DNA from: an uncultured Phocaeicola sp.
Lineage (GTDB): Bacteria; Bacteroidota; Bacteroidia; Bacteroidales; Bacteroidaceae
Direction of reading: 5' to 3'
Assembly: GCA_944321335.1 (NCBI GenBank)
Contig: CALUKX010000004.1
Location: 32,278-96,277, forward strand
Length of the DNA: 64,000 bases
In this document: in pieces, positions 34,876-45,700 of the stretch
Numbering within the stretch: the stretch's first letter is position 1
Layout: every line of letters begins with the position of its first letter
Made by a program: the position numbers and the translations under genes
The notes under the pieces: generated by a model
The model's input: only the letters and a program-made list of their open reading frames with translations
The model's database searches: none
What the model was told of the DNA's origin: nothing

Positions 34876-37161
34876 TTACTTCAATGTAAACGGAACCACA
34901 CCACGCACATCGGCTGCCGATGCAGCTACATAAGCCTTGAACTTACCCGGTTCGGCTACCCATTCGTGTTTGTTCTCGTCGAAGAACTTCAGATCGTCGG
35001 GACGGATAGTGAATGTAACCTCCTTTTCTTCTCCCGAAGCGAGTTCCACTTTCTGGAAGCCTTTCAGTTCTTTCACCGGACGAAGCACACTGCATTTATC
35101 GTCACCGATATAGAACTGTACAATTTCCTTTCCGGCTACCTTACCGGTATTCTTGACCTTTACAGATACTTGTAGCGTTTCATCGCCTGTCATTGTATTG
35201 GCAGAGATGGTCGGTTTGCTGTAGCTGTAGGTAGTATAGCTCATACCGTATCCGAAGGGGAACAACGGTTTGATCTTTTTGGTATCGTACCAACGGTAGC
35301 CTACCAGAATATCTTCCTTGTATTCCACCTTGATGCTGTCGCCCGGATAACTCATCTCGCCGTAGAAGTGAGCCGGACAGTCTTTCAGCTTGGCCGGATA
35401 AGAGAACGGCAACTTACCGCTCGGATTGACGTCACCGCTCAATACATCTGTCAAAGCTGCACCCGACATACTACCCAAGTACCACGACTGTACGACAGAA
35501 GGAACCTTATCGATCCAAGGCATTTCAACGGCATTACCGCTGATGACTACCAATACCAGATTCTTGTTGACACCCAAGATTCCTTCAATCAGTTCGTTCT
35601 GCTGGAACGGAAGTTCGAATGACAGACGGTCGCCACCTTCACAATCCTGGAAATGGTTCTTGTTCAGACCACCCACAAAGATAACCAAGTCGGCCTCGGC
35701 AGCTTTCTGAACGGCATCGTTGCGTAATGAATCCACCACATCCTGAGGAATCTCATCGGCCTGACCGTACATCGGACGACCTGCCTTGTATCCCTGTGCA
35801 TAGCTGATTGCATCGCCGTATTTCTCCTGCAAGGCCTGCAACGGAGAGATTTCCTTCTTCACTTTCAGTTCGGAAGAACCACCGCCGACAGTCAGCATAC
35901 GGGTTGCATTCTCACCTACCACCAGAATCTTCTTATATCGTCCCGGCAGAATCGGCAACAGAGCCTGTTGTTTCTTCCCACCGTTCTTCAGCAAGACGAT
36001 ACCTTCATCAGCAATCTCACGGGCTACCTGATAATGTTCATCGGTTGTGAAAGCGCCGTAAGGTTTGTTGCGATTCATGGATGTACGGAAGATAAGACGC
36101 AAGATGCGTGCAGCCTTGTCGTTTACAACTTCCATCGGAACTTTGCCTTCTTTCACCATATTCAGATAAGCCTTACCCAAATAATAGTCGTCGTAACCGA
36201 AAGCGGATTCGGAAGTAAGACCGTTGGTATAAGATCCCATCTCGATATCCAGTCCGTTGACTGCAGCTTCGTAAGTATCATGAGCGGCTCCCCAATCGGT
36301 AACCACAACACCATCGAACTTCCATTCGCCTTTCAAAATCTTGTTGATCAACAAATCGTGATGAGTGGTATGCGTACCACGGAACTTGTTGTAGGCTCCC
36401 ATAATACTCCAGACACCACCTTTTTCTACTGCAGCCTTGAAAGCCGGAAGATAGATTTCATACAAGGCACGGTCGCTCACCTCCACATCGATGTGTCCAC
36501 GCCACAACTCCTGGTTATTGAGCGCATAATGTTTTACACAGGCAGCGACACCGTTCTTCTGAAGTTCCTGAATGTATGGCACACACATGATGGAAGCCAA
36601 ATACGGGTCTTCACCCATGTATTCGAAATTACGTCCGTTGAGCGGAGTACGGTAGATATTCACACCCGGACCGAGCAAGATGTCTTTCTTGCGGTAACGG
36701 GCTTCCTCTCCTACTGCATGGCCGTATTTAGCCGACAATTCCGGATTCCAGGTAGCAGCCAGACAGGTCAGTGCAGGAAAAGCGGTACAACTGTCGCTTG
36801 TCCAGTTGGAATATCCCCAATCGTTCCAGTTGATTTCGGCACGTACGCCGTGAGGGCCGTCGCTCATCCATATCTCAGGAATCCCCAAACGAGGGCAGCC
36901 CGGCGAGCTGAACTTACTCTGTGCATAACTCATGCGGACTTTTTCTTCCAAAGTCATCCGGTTCAAGGCATCTTGCACACGGGCTTCTATCGGTTGCGAA
37001 TCATCCAGATAGACCGGAGTCTGGTGTGTGTTATTTCCATAGGCTCCCCCACCGTTTGTAGCAATAAGTTTCATCGCTTGTTCTTGAGCTATCCCAAGAT
37101 TCGGAGCAACCGTCATGGATGCCGCACATAGGCAAAGGGTCAAAAAGCGTTTTTTCATCAT
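34876..37161 (-). CDS. GH3 beta-glucosidase (xyloglucan locus)
   Basis: 761 aa with a signal peptide (about residues 1-25), so periplasmic or surface-attached. The (beta/alpha)8 domain ends with the nucleophile Asp in VVTDWGAAHD near residue 288; KHYALNNQE marks the substrate pocket. A second alpha/beta domain follows (ILVVGENA), then a C-terminal fibronectin-III-like domain (KVKNTGKVAGKEIVQFYI). It would release glucose from the non-reducing end of trimmed xyloglucan oligosaccharides; beta-xylosidase action is an alternative in this family. It is last in the operon with GH31 and GH2. Confidence 0.92.
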   Translation of the reverse strand: MMKKRFLTLCLCAASMTVAPNLGIAQEQAMKLIATNGGGAYGNNTHQTPVYLDDSQPIEARVQDALNRMTLEEKVRMSYAQSKFSSPGCPRLGIPEIWMSDGPHGVRAEINWNDWGYSNWTSDSCTAFPALTCLAATWNPELSAKYGHAVGEEARYRKKDILLGPGVNIYRTPLNGRNFEYMGEDPYLASIMCVPYIQELQKNGVAACVKHYALNNQELWRGHIDVEVSDRALYEIYLPAFKAAVEKGGVWSIMGAYNKFRGTHTTHHDLLINKILKGEWKFDGVVVTDWGAAHDTYEAAVNGLDIEMGSYTNGLTSESAFGYDDYYLGKAYLNMVKEGKVPMEVVNDKAARILRLIFRTSMNRNKPYGAFTTDEHYQVAREIADEGIVLLKNGGKKQQALLPILPGRYKKILVVGENATRMLTVGGGSSELKVKKEISPLQALQEKYGDAISYAQGYKAGRPMYGQADEIPQDVVDSLRNDAVQKAAEADLVIFVGGLNKNHFQDCEGGDRLSFELPFQQNELIEGILGVNKNLVLVVISGNAVEMPWIDKVPSVVQSWYLGSMSGAALTDVLSGDVNPSGKLPFSYPAKLKDCPAHFYGEMSYPGDSIKVEYKEDILVGYRWYDTKKIKPLFPFGYGMSYTTYSYSKPTISANTMTGDETLQVSVKVKNTGKVAGKEIVQFYIGDDKCSVLRPVKELKGFQKVELASGEEKEVTFTIRPDDLKFFDENKHEWVAEPGKFKAYVAASAADVRGVVPFTLK

Positions 37162-37173
37162 CTATTTTTCTAA

Positions 37174-39711
37174 TTATTTACTTGTAATATTCAAACTAGC
37201 TTGCAGCAAGCCTTCCGAAGTAGCTTTCAGTACGGCATTTCCCGCTTTGCCATCATTCTGAAGTACAACAAGACATTTTCCATAGAACGCCTTGCGTTTG
37301 TTGTCCTTGAAACGTTCCATCGAAATCGGACTTCCGTTATCGACTCCGGCAATGAAAGCCGTACCTTCTACATCGAAATGTACCTGATTTTCGGCATTCG
37401 GACAAAGATTACCATCCTTATCGAGCACTTCCACGGTAACGAAACTCAAGTCATAACCATCGGCCTTCAACGTAGAGCGGTCGGCTGTAAGACGAATCTG
37501 TGCAGGCTCTCCGGCTGTACGGATTTCCCGTTCGCCAACCACCTTACCTTCCTTGCGTGCAACAACCTTGACAGCTCCCGGTTCGTACTTCACCCGCCAT
37601 ACCACATGCAGGTTGTCGGCATCCTTCTTACGGATACCCTGTGACTGACCGTTGACGAAAAGTTCCACCTCATCGGCCTGACTATAGTAGCACCACATAT
37701 CAATATCCTGTCCCGGAGTCCAGTTCCAATGCGGGAAGAGATGTAATACCGGTTTGTCGGTCCATTCCGACTGATACAGATAATATACATCCTTCGGGAA
37801 TCCGGCCAAATCGACAATACCGAAATACGAACTGCGAGCCGGCCATCCGTACGGAGTCGGTTCGCCGATATAATCGAAACCGGTCCACACATACTGTCCG
37901 CTGACAAAATCGTTCTTCTTGATCATCTTCAAGGATTCCTCGTGCGTATTGCCCCAAGGCACATGACAGTTTTCGTACGATGAGCAAGCGAAACTTTCAT
38001 CGAAGAAAGGCTTGTCCCAACGTTCCGGCCAGATGTACATGGAATCACTCGGCATACGGTAATAACCGCGCGTCATGATAGCCGAATTACTTTCGGTCAT
38101 AATGAACGGCTTGCCCGGGAAATTCTTCGGTACATCCATCACATTCTGGTTATGATAATTGTAACCGATGATATCCAACGCACCGGAACGGAACAGGTGA
38201 TTGTTCGGATCGGGCTCGTTGCATCCGGCAGTAATCGGACGGGTAGCATCGAACTTGCGGACAAAATCGGCCAGTTTCTTGGTAAGCAATGAATTTACAC
38301 TCATCTCGCCTTCTTTTGCCAACATATCCGAAGAATGTCCGAAATTCAGAATCAGGTTCGCTTCCTCCAGGCTCAAGGTATCGGCCTTCGCATCCGACCA
38401 CTGTTCGAGCACCTCATTACCTATACTCCACATGAAGATAGACGGATGATTGCGGTCGCGCATCAGGAAGTCCTGCAAGTCGCGTTCATGCCAATCGTTG
38501 AAATAACGTGCATAATCGTTGGCTGTCTTCTTCTTGCGCCACATATCGAACGATTCGTCCATCACGATGAATCCCATTTCATCACAAAGGTCGAGCAATT
38601 CGGGAGCAGGCGGATTATGTGAACAACGGATACCGTTACAACCCATTCCCTTCAGAATCTCCAACTGGCGTTGGATGGCACGGACATTAACGGCAGCCCC
38701 CAGACAACCCAGGTCGTGATGCATACATACTCCGTTAATCTTTGTCGGCTTGCCGTTGAGGATGAATCCTTTCTGTGCATCGAAACGGAAAGAGCGGATA
38801 CCTGTCACGGTGCGATAGGTATCCACACATTCTTTCCCTTTCACAACTTCAGTTATTAATGAATACAAATATGGATTTTCGATATTCCACAATTGAGGAG
38901 AAGCGACCTTCATGGTCTGTTCGACATCCGATTGCTGATTGGCAGACACCTTCAGATCGGAAACGGCAACAGCCACTTCCTTGCCCGAAGCATCCAACAG
39001 ACGTGAACGGACTTTCAGAGTTACAGCCTTCGATGTTTCATTGGCTACGGTAATGGCAGCCTTCAGTGTCGCCTCCTTCTCACTTACTTCGGGAGTCGTA
39101 ACATACGTACCCCAGACAGCCACATGCACCGGATTGGTTTTCACTAACCAAACGTTACGGTAGATACCGCAACCAGAATACCAACGGGAATTGGGCTGGT
39201 CGGAATTGTCCACTTTGACAGCCATCACATTTCTCTCCCCCCATTTGAGGTAAGGAGTGATATCGTAACCGAATGAAATATATCCGTAAGGACGGGTTCC
39301 CAATGAAACCCCGTTAATGAATACTTCCGCATTCATATAAGCACCGTCGAACTCGATACGGAAAAGTTTTCCTTTATCGGCTTTATCGACAGTAAAGGCC
39401 TTGCGATACCAGCCGAGCCCACCCGGCAGTGCACCGCCACCCGTACCCGAAGGATTATCCTTGCTGAAATCACCTTCGATAGCCCAATCGTGAGGAAGGT
39501 TCAAGGTTCTCCAGGAAGCATCGTCCAATGCCGGAGAAGCAGCATCCTTTACATCTCCCAGATGAAAACGCCATTCGGCATTGAACGACTGACGCTGACG
39601 GGGAGCGGAGGCTCCTTTATCGTTCGCCCACAAAGAAGAAGTGCTGTACACTCCTAAGAGTATGCAGCAGATTCTTATCATAATAAGGGTTAGCTTATGT
39701 TTCATAGACAT
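37174..39711 (-). CDS. GH2 beta-galactosidase (xyloglucan locus)
   Basis: 845 aa with a signal peptide ending LWAND. Domains in order: GH2 sugar-binding jelly roll (residues about 35-210), immunoglobulin-like domain, TIM barrel and C-terminal sandwich domains including a DUF4982-type and an Ig-like segment. The acid/base Glu is in SIGNEV near residue 430 and the nucleophile in MTESNS near residue 538; NGIRCSHNPP is also typical. In this locus the likely job is removing beta-galactose from xylose side chains. It starts 4 nt after the GH31 stop and 12 nt before the GH3 gene. Confidence 0.92.
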   Translation of the reverse strand: MSMKHKLTLIMIRICCILLGVYSTSSLWANDKGASAPRQRQSFNAEWRFHLGDVKDAASPALDDASWRTLNLPHDWAIEGDFSKDNPSGTGGGALPGGLGWYRKAFTVDKADKGKLFRIEFDGAYMNAEVFINGVSLGTRPYGYISFGYDITPYLKWGERNVMAVKVDNSDQPNSRWYSGCGIYRNVWLVKTNPVHVAVWGTYVTTPEVSEKEATLKAAITVANETSKAVTLKVRSRLLDASGKEVAVAVSDLKVSANQQSDVEQTMKVASPQLWNIENPYLYSLITEVVKGKECVDTYRTVTGIRSFRFDAQKGFILNGKPTKINGVCMHHDLGCLGAAVNVRAIQRQLEILKGMGCNGIRCSHNPPAPELLDLCDEMGFIVMDESFDMWRKKKTANDYARYFNDWHERDLQDFLMRDRNHPSIFMWSIGNEVLEQWSDAKADTLSLEEANLILNFGHSSDMLAKEGEMSVNSLLTKKLADFVRKFDATRPITAGCNEPDPNNHLFRSGALDIIGYNYHNQNVMDVPKNFPGKPFIMTESNSAIMTRGYYRMPSDSMYIWPERWDKPFFDESFACSSYENCHVPWGNTHEESLKMIKKNDFVSGQYVWTGFDYIGEPTPYGWPARSSYFGIVDLAGFPKDVYYLYQSEWTDKPVLHLFPHWNWTPGQDIDMWCYYSQADEVELFVNGQSQGIRKKDADNLHVVWRVKYEPGAVKVVARKEGKVVGEREIRTAGEPAQIRLTADRSTLKADGYDLSFVTVEVLDKDGNLCPNAENQVHFDVEGTAFIAGVDNGSPISMERFKDNKRKAFYGKCLVVLQNDGKAGNAVLKATSEGLLQASLNITSK

Positions 39712-39715
39712 GAGA

Positions 39716-42598
39716 TTACAACTGTACAGTCTGCTTGCTACCGTTGTACTTCACAACAGTACCTTTCGCATTCAAATTGAACGGCTGAGCCTTATCCTTG
39801 TTGACTACCACTACGGTAAATGTACGTTCCTTCAGCATACCGTCGAATTCACCTGTACGGTCGCCGATAGTCAAAGTCTTGGTAACATCGTCGTATTCCA
39901 TCGGAATCATCGCATACTTACCTTTTTCGTAGTTGTAGTTTACACCTTCGTCTTCATACAAAGTAAACTTACCGTTTGCTCCCTGATATACATACAACTT
40001 GATGTCTTCAGGCTGTTTTTCGCTAGCATACTGCATATCCGGACCAACAGGCAGGATAGAACCGGCACGTACATACAACGGGATACGTTCGTAAGGAGCG
40101 GCAACAGTAGCCTGTACTCCGGCTTCCTGGAACTTACCGGTATAGAAGTCGTACCAACCTTCACATTTCGGGAAGTACATATCACGGGTACGGTCGCCAT
40201 ACTTATAGACAGGAGCAACCATCAGATCAGGACCGAACATATACTGGTCGCCGATGTTGTTCACATTGGTATCAGCTGTAAAGTCCATAACCAACGGACG
40301 CATGATGGTATAGTCGTTGAAGTAGGTCATACCGGCCATAGAATATATATACGGCATCAGGTTATAACGCAACTTGGTATAATAAACAACCGACTTATAC
40401 GCAGGATGGTTTTCCGGAGCGATGTTCCAGATTTCACGGAACGGATACTGACCGTGAGAACGGTACAACGGGCAGAATGCGCCGAACTGATACCAACGGG
40501 TATTCAACTCACGCCATTCCTTATAATCCGCATTTTCGGTCTTGGTCTTGTTCCACTGTTCCTGTCCGGCAACATAACGGTTTTCAACGCAGAAACCACC
40601 GATATCCATAGTCCAGTAAGGAATACCGCTCATTGCAAAGTTCAAGCCGGCAGAAATCTGAGCCTTCATATCTTCCCAACGTGTAGCGATATCACCACTC
40701 CATGTAGCTGTAGAATAACGCTGCAGACCTGCAAATCCCGAACGGGTCAGCAAGAATACACGCTGGTCGGGATTGACGCTACGCTGACCGTCGTAGATAG
40801 CTTCAGCATTCATCAGAGCGTATGCATTGAAGAATTCGGTCGATGAGCCCAATGCTGTAGGACCACAAAGAGCCTTGCGGTAATCGATATCCGTACAGTC
40901 GCGTACATTCGGTTCGCTGGCATCCATCCACCAGGCATCCATACCCAATACAAACAACTTTTCATTCATCTGTTTCCAGAACAATTTACGTGCATCGGCA
41001 CTGTAGGCATCGTAGAACGAACCCACATAACCCGGACCGATCCAGTCCTTGATGCTATCCTTGACAGCCTGCTGATACATCCAGCCGTTCTTGTCGAATT
41101 CCTTATAGTGACCAGTCGTAATATAGAACTTCGGCCATACGGAAATCATGATATGAGCGTTCATGGCATGAACGGAATCAACCATCGCTTTCGGATCAGG
41201 GAAACGAGCCTTATCGAAATCATGGCTACCCCATGCATTTTCCGGCCAATAACTCCAGTCCTGAACAATATTATCGATAGGAATCTTACGGTCGCGGAAT
41301 TCCTTCAAGGCACCCAGCAATTCATCGGAAGTCTTATAACGTTCACGGCTCTGCCAGTAACCCATCGCCCACTTCGGCATAACCTGAGATTTGCCGGTCA
41401 ATGTACGATAACCGCTGATGACATCGTCCATATTATCGCCCGCTACGAAATAATAGTCAAGCTGCTTGGTCATTTCACTCCACCATGACTGCTTGCCCTG
41501 TTCTTTCGGGTCGACCGGACTCAATACACGCAGACCGGAATAAGAAACATAACCATCCGGAACCCATTCCACTTTCAAAGGAACCTTCTTACCAGCTTCC
41601 AGATTTACAGAGAACTTATAGCTGTTCGGATTCCAGGCGGTACGCCATCTTTCGGGAACAACCAACTGATTGTCGATGTAAACCTTTGTATAACCTGCAT
41701 AATAAAGGATGAACTTAAACTCACCGCTCTGAGACGGTTCGATAGAACCTTCGTAAGTAACCTTAGAACCCATGAACGGGAAACCTTCCGGCAAATTGAC
41801 AACCTTTGTCAGATCTTCACGTTTCAGGTGTTCGAAATAAAGCGAATCTTCCCGACGTTCGATAGTCTGTGCGCCTGAGCCATCTGCCGGAACGTATGTA
41901 CCGGTAATGGCACCTTCCTTACCGTTCTTATCGTACAATTTGAACACTTCGCCCAACTGAGAATAATCGTTGGGATTACCGAAACGACACAATGAATAGC
42001 TATCGAGCAAAACACCATAGTTCTTGTTTGACACGATAAACGGAACAGAAACCTTGGTATTGTATTGGAACAACTCTTCGTTCTTGCCTTTATAGTTGAA
42101 TTCGTCGGCCTGATGCTGACCTAAGCCATAGAAAGCCTCATCATCGGGAGATTCGAATACCTGACGGATAGAATAACCCTTGGTGCCTTCCACTTCAATT
42201 GGAGTAAACGTTTTTCCTCCTCCTTCGTTCTCACGCAAGATCATATTACCGTTTTCATCGGTAAACCAAACTTCACCGGTAGAGCTCAAACAGTAAGCTT
42301 TGACCTCCTTAGTAGATACAGTTACCGTATCACCATTATTGGCAACCGTAAACGGAGTCTGTTTTTCCTGCGGAACTACAACCAGACTCTGCGGATCGGC
42401 AAACTTCGATTCGGGTGTTGCAGAAACATGGATCAGCTTGTCACCCATAACCTGGAAACGAACTAGACGAGGTGAATTTTCCCCCTGCTGCTTGATCTTT
42501 ACGATCACTCCATTATCTGTCTGTTCGTAGAGTTTTCCGGAACAGGAACCGAACAACAGTCCGGCCAACAAACAATAAGAGATGTTTTTCACATTCAT
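39716..42598 (-). CDS. GH31 alpha-xylosidase-type enzyme with PA14 insert
   Basis: 960 aa from the ATG at 42598 (MNVKNISYCLLAG), a lipoprotein signal with lipobox LFGSC; the longer frame from 42664 lacks a sensible signal. The N-terminal sandwich is interrupted by a PA14 domain (about residues 245-360, with AGYTKVYIDNQLV). The barrel holds the nucleophile Asp in WWMDASEPN near 556 and the acid/base Asp in WSGDIATRWED near 635. The same PA14-in-GH31 layout is known from the characterised Bacteroides ovatus xyloglucan alpha-xylosidase, where it favours longer oligosaccharides. It heads the GH31-GH2-GH3 operon. Confidence 0.93.
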   Translation of the reverse strand: MNVKNISYCLLAGLLFGSCSGKLYEQTDNGVIVKIKQQGENSPRLVRFQVMGDKLIHVSATPESKFADPQSLVVVPQEKQTPFTVANNGDTVTVSTKEVKAYCLSSTGEVWFTDENGNMILRENEGGGKTFTPIEVEGTKGYSIRQVFESPDDEAFYGLGQHQADEFNYKGKNEELFQYNTKVSVPFIVSNKNYGVLLDSYSLCRFGNPNDYSQLGEVFKLYDKNGKEGAITGTYVPADGSGAQTIERREDSLYFEHLKREDLTKVVNLPEGFPFMGSKVTYEGSIEPSQSGEFKFILYYAGYTKVYIDNQLVVPERWRTAWNPNSYKFSVNLEAGKKVPLKVEWVPDGYVSYSGLRVLSPVDPKEQGKQSWWSEMTKQLDYYFVAGDNMDDVISGYRTLTGKSQVMPKWAMGYWQSRERYKTSDELLGALKEFRDRKIPIDNIVQDWSYWPENAWGSHDFDKARFPDPKAMVDSVHAMNAHIMISVWPKFYITTGHYKEFDKNGWMYQQAVKDSIKDWIGPGYVGSFYDAYSADARKLFWKQMNEKLFVLGMDAWWMDASEPNVRDCTDIDYRKALCGPTALGSSTEFFNAYALMNAEAIYDGQRSVNPDQRVFLLTRSGFAGLQRYSTATWSGDIATRWEDMKAQISAGLNFAMSGIPYWTMDIGGFCVENRYVAGQEQWNKTKTENADYKEWRELNTRWYQFGAFCPLYRSHGQYPFREIWNIAPENHPAYKSVVYYTKLRYNLMPYIYSMAGMTYFNDYTIMRPLVMDFTADTNVNNIGDQYMFGPDLMVAPVYKYGDRTRDMYFPKCEGWYDFYTGKFQEAGVQATVAAPYERIPLYVRAGSILPVGPDMQYASEKQPEDIKLYVYQGANGKFTLYEDEGVNYNYEKGKYAMIPMEYDDVTKTLTIGDRTGEFDGMLKERTFTVVVVNKDKAQPFNLNAKGTVVKYNGSKQTVQL

Positions 42599-42642
42599 TG
42601 ATATTGATATTTTAAAGTTAAACATTGACAAATATGGTATAG

Positions 42643-42650
42643 CAAAAATA
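42643..42650 (-). promoter_or_regulatory. Candidate -7 element of the GH31 operon
   Basis: Minus strand TATTTTTG (TAnnTTTG), 44 nt before the ATG. No -33 box is seen, as expected for an activated promoter. Confidence 0.45.
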
Positions 42651-42708
42651 ATAAATTCCCCCATGACTACCCACCTGCAATGTTTTAGAAATAGGGTTCC
42701 TTTTAATA

Positions 42709-42727
42709 TTCAAGGGACAAAAATGTT
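42709..42727 (-). promoter_or_regulatory. Candidate HTCS operator of the GH31 operon
   Basis: On the plus strand TTCAAGGG-N7-TGTT, found also at 48820-48838 and 57969-57987 upstream of the two other operons of the locus, in the same orientation. Here it lies 58 nt beyond the -7 box, about two helical turns further than at the other two. Confidence 0.6.
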
Positions 42728-42747
42728 TCTACAACATGTATAATTTG

Positions 42748-45700
42748 TTATTTCCCCTCTTTTTCCTGATAAACTGAAGGCAAGACACCGAACTCATCCT
42801 TGAAATAACGGCTAAAATATTTAGGGTTATTGAAACCGACCTCAAAAGCGACTTCCGAAACATGCAACTGACTTTCTCGCAACAGTTGGGCAGCCCGTTT
42901 CAACCGGATAACGCGAATAAACTCAATTGGAGTTTTACCTGTTATCTGCAATAACTTTTTATAAAGATGTACCCGGCTCATGCCAAGTTCACGGCTCAAT
43001 TCCTCTACCGACAAATCGGTTCTCGATATATTGTCTTCCACATATTTGATGGCTTTCTCTATGAGCTTTTCATCCATGGAAGTAATAACTATTTCACTTG
43101 GAGTAGGATCAATCGTGTTCTGCGTAGACTGTTTATAGCGGCTCAGTTCAATCAGTTTACGGATACGGAGAACCAATACCGTCATATTGAACGGTTTGGT
43201 TACATAATCATCGGCGCCCGTCTGCAAGCCTTCCACTTTCGATTCTGTAGTCTGCTTGGCAGTCAACAGAATAACCGGGATATGCAAGGTCCGTTTGTCT
43301 CCTTTAATCAACTTACATAACTCATTACCATCCATCTCGGGCATCATGACATCACTGATAACCAAGTCGGGCATCGAAGCCTGCATTTTTTCCCAAGCTT
43401 CTTTCCCATTTGAAGCCAATTCAATACGATATTGAAGCTCCAGACTCGACTTCATGAACGTACGGAAATCTTCATTATCATCTACGATCAGAAGAAGCGG
43501 GAATTTTTCCCTGTCAGTTCCGGTATCAAGATTCATATTTCCCTCCATTATTACCGACTCTTCCTCTGTTACAATCGGTTGTTGAGATTGTCCTAACAGA
43601 GTCTCCACATGACGAACCGGAATTTCGACCACGAATACCGATCCTTTACCGATATTGTCGAAAACCTTCACATCACCGTCATGCAACTGAACAAAATCAC
43701 GCACCAGACTCAAGCCTATACCAGTTCCGGTAACACTATCATCTCCATCTTTATGATCGGCCTGATAGAAACGGTCGAAAATATGTTCCTTATCAGCATC
43801 ACTGATACCCCGGCCTGTATCGGTTACTTTAATCTCCAACATCTCCATGCCTTCTTCAAGCACTTCCAAAATTACTGATACACGACCTCCGTCGGGAGTA
43901 AATTTAAATGCATTCGACAAGAGGTTCATCACAATCTTTCCTAATTTATCCGCATCAAAAGCCATAGAGAAATGTTCCATTCCCGAAAAGAAAGAGAACT
44001 GGATATGCTTCTTGTCGGCCATCAAAAGGAATGAATCACAAACGCTTTGGATATAAGTAACCACATCACCTTCCGACAAGCTCAACTGATGCCGGCTCAT
44101 TTCCCCTTTACGGAAATCGAGCAACTGATTGACCAAGGTAAGCAAACGTTGGGCATTACGATACATCAGTTGCAGACGAACCTTCTGACGTGCATCGGAA
44201 ACTTCATTCAACATTCCCTCCAATGGCGATAGGATCAAAGTCAACGGAGTCCGCAATTCATGGCTCACATTGGTAAAGAAACGGAATTTCATGTTGTTTA
44301 TCTCTTCATTCTTTGCAACCTCCTGTTCCATCTGACGGATACGGAATTTCTCACGCTCGCGTTTCAGAATCCAACAACGTGCATAGAACAATATGGCAAT
44401 CACGACCAATGCATAGAACAGATAAGCCCACCATGTCATCCAGAATGGGGGAAGGACGCGAATATGCAATGAAGAAATTTCTGTTCCTTCCACTCCATCA
44501 CTATTCACTGCCTTGACCTTCAAGGTATAGAAGCCGGGAGCCAAATTGGTGAATGTAACACTATGAATCCCTGCCGGCAATGTCAGCCATTCCTTATTGA
44601 ACCCTTCCATTTGATACTTGAACTGAGTCTTTTCAGGAAGGATGTAATTATCGGAAGCAAATGAAATACTGATGATATTCTGACTATATTTTAGTTTGAT
44701 TTCTTCAATATCATTCAACGATTCTTCCAGAATTATACGACCATCATATTTAGCTCCTATATTTACCGGCTCGTTGAACAAAGACATGGACGTAAACATG
44801 ACATGAGGAATCTGCCGGTTGTATTGGATATTGGCCGGATGGAAATAATTCAGTCCGTAAAGTCCCCCAGCCAATATCATCCCATTTTCCAGACGTTTTA
44901 AGGCACGCATGTTAAAATCACTGTTCTGAAGACCGTCATTCTTATCATAGACATCGAAACCGAACTCATATGCCCGATTCTTCTCATGTGTGATATGCAC
45001 ACTGATAATCTTGCTTGAAACAGTAAACCAGATGTTACCATTGGCATCTTCTACAACAGCAGAGATCGGTTTTCCCTTAATACTTTCCGGAGCGGAAAAC
45101 GGAAGAAGTTTCCCTGCATTATAATCATAGATACCCAACCCTTCTCTAGCAGCAATCCACAACAGTCCCCGACTATCTTTCAACATCTGATTGACACTGA
45201 ATTGTTTGAGTTCATTAACAGACTCTATCTTTTTATCAGATAAAATGATACGATCAATACCTTTAGTGGCAGTACCCACCAATAGCGTATCATCATTCCA
45301 AAGGCATAAAGCCGCCAAATGATTGTCAGACAATGCGGAATTTATAGTGGTATAAGTATCGAAACGACCATTGTCGGGATGCAGGCACTGTAACCCTGCC
45401 CCCAAAGTCGCAATCCAGATATTTCCATTTCTATCCTCCGCCAATGACCACACATTATCATCGGCCAAACCGGAATGGGTACTTCTATAAGTCTGTACCC
45501 GATTGCCATCGATACAACTCAAACCACCCCGGAATGTCCCTACCCATATCTTTCCATCTGATGCAGGAAGAATAGACACAACAGCATTGGAGCCCAATTT
45601 ACCATTCAGTAAAGAATATACAGTTTCAGAATTTGTATCCTTATTCCACATCAACAGGCCCGAATCATTTGTTCCCAATAATAAATTACCTGATTTATCC

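Noticed and set aside
35968-37131. 387-codon plus-strand frame inside the GH3 gene
   Set aside because: Antisense to an intact GH3 with catalytic motifs; no recognisable domain and no promoter.
39641-40846. 401-codon plus-strand frame across the GH2 and GH31 genes
   Set aside because: It overlaps two real genes on the other strand and has no domain or signal features.
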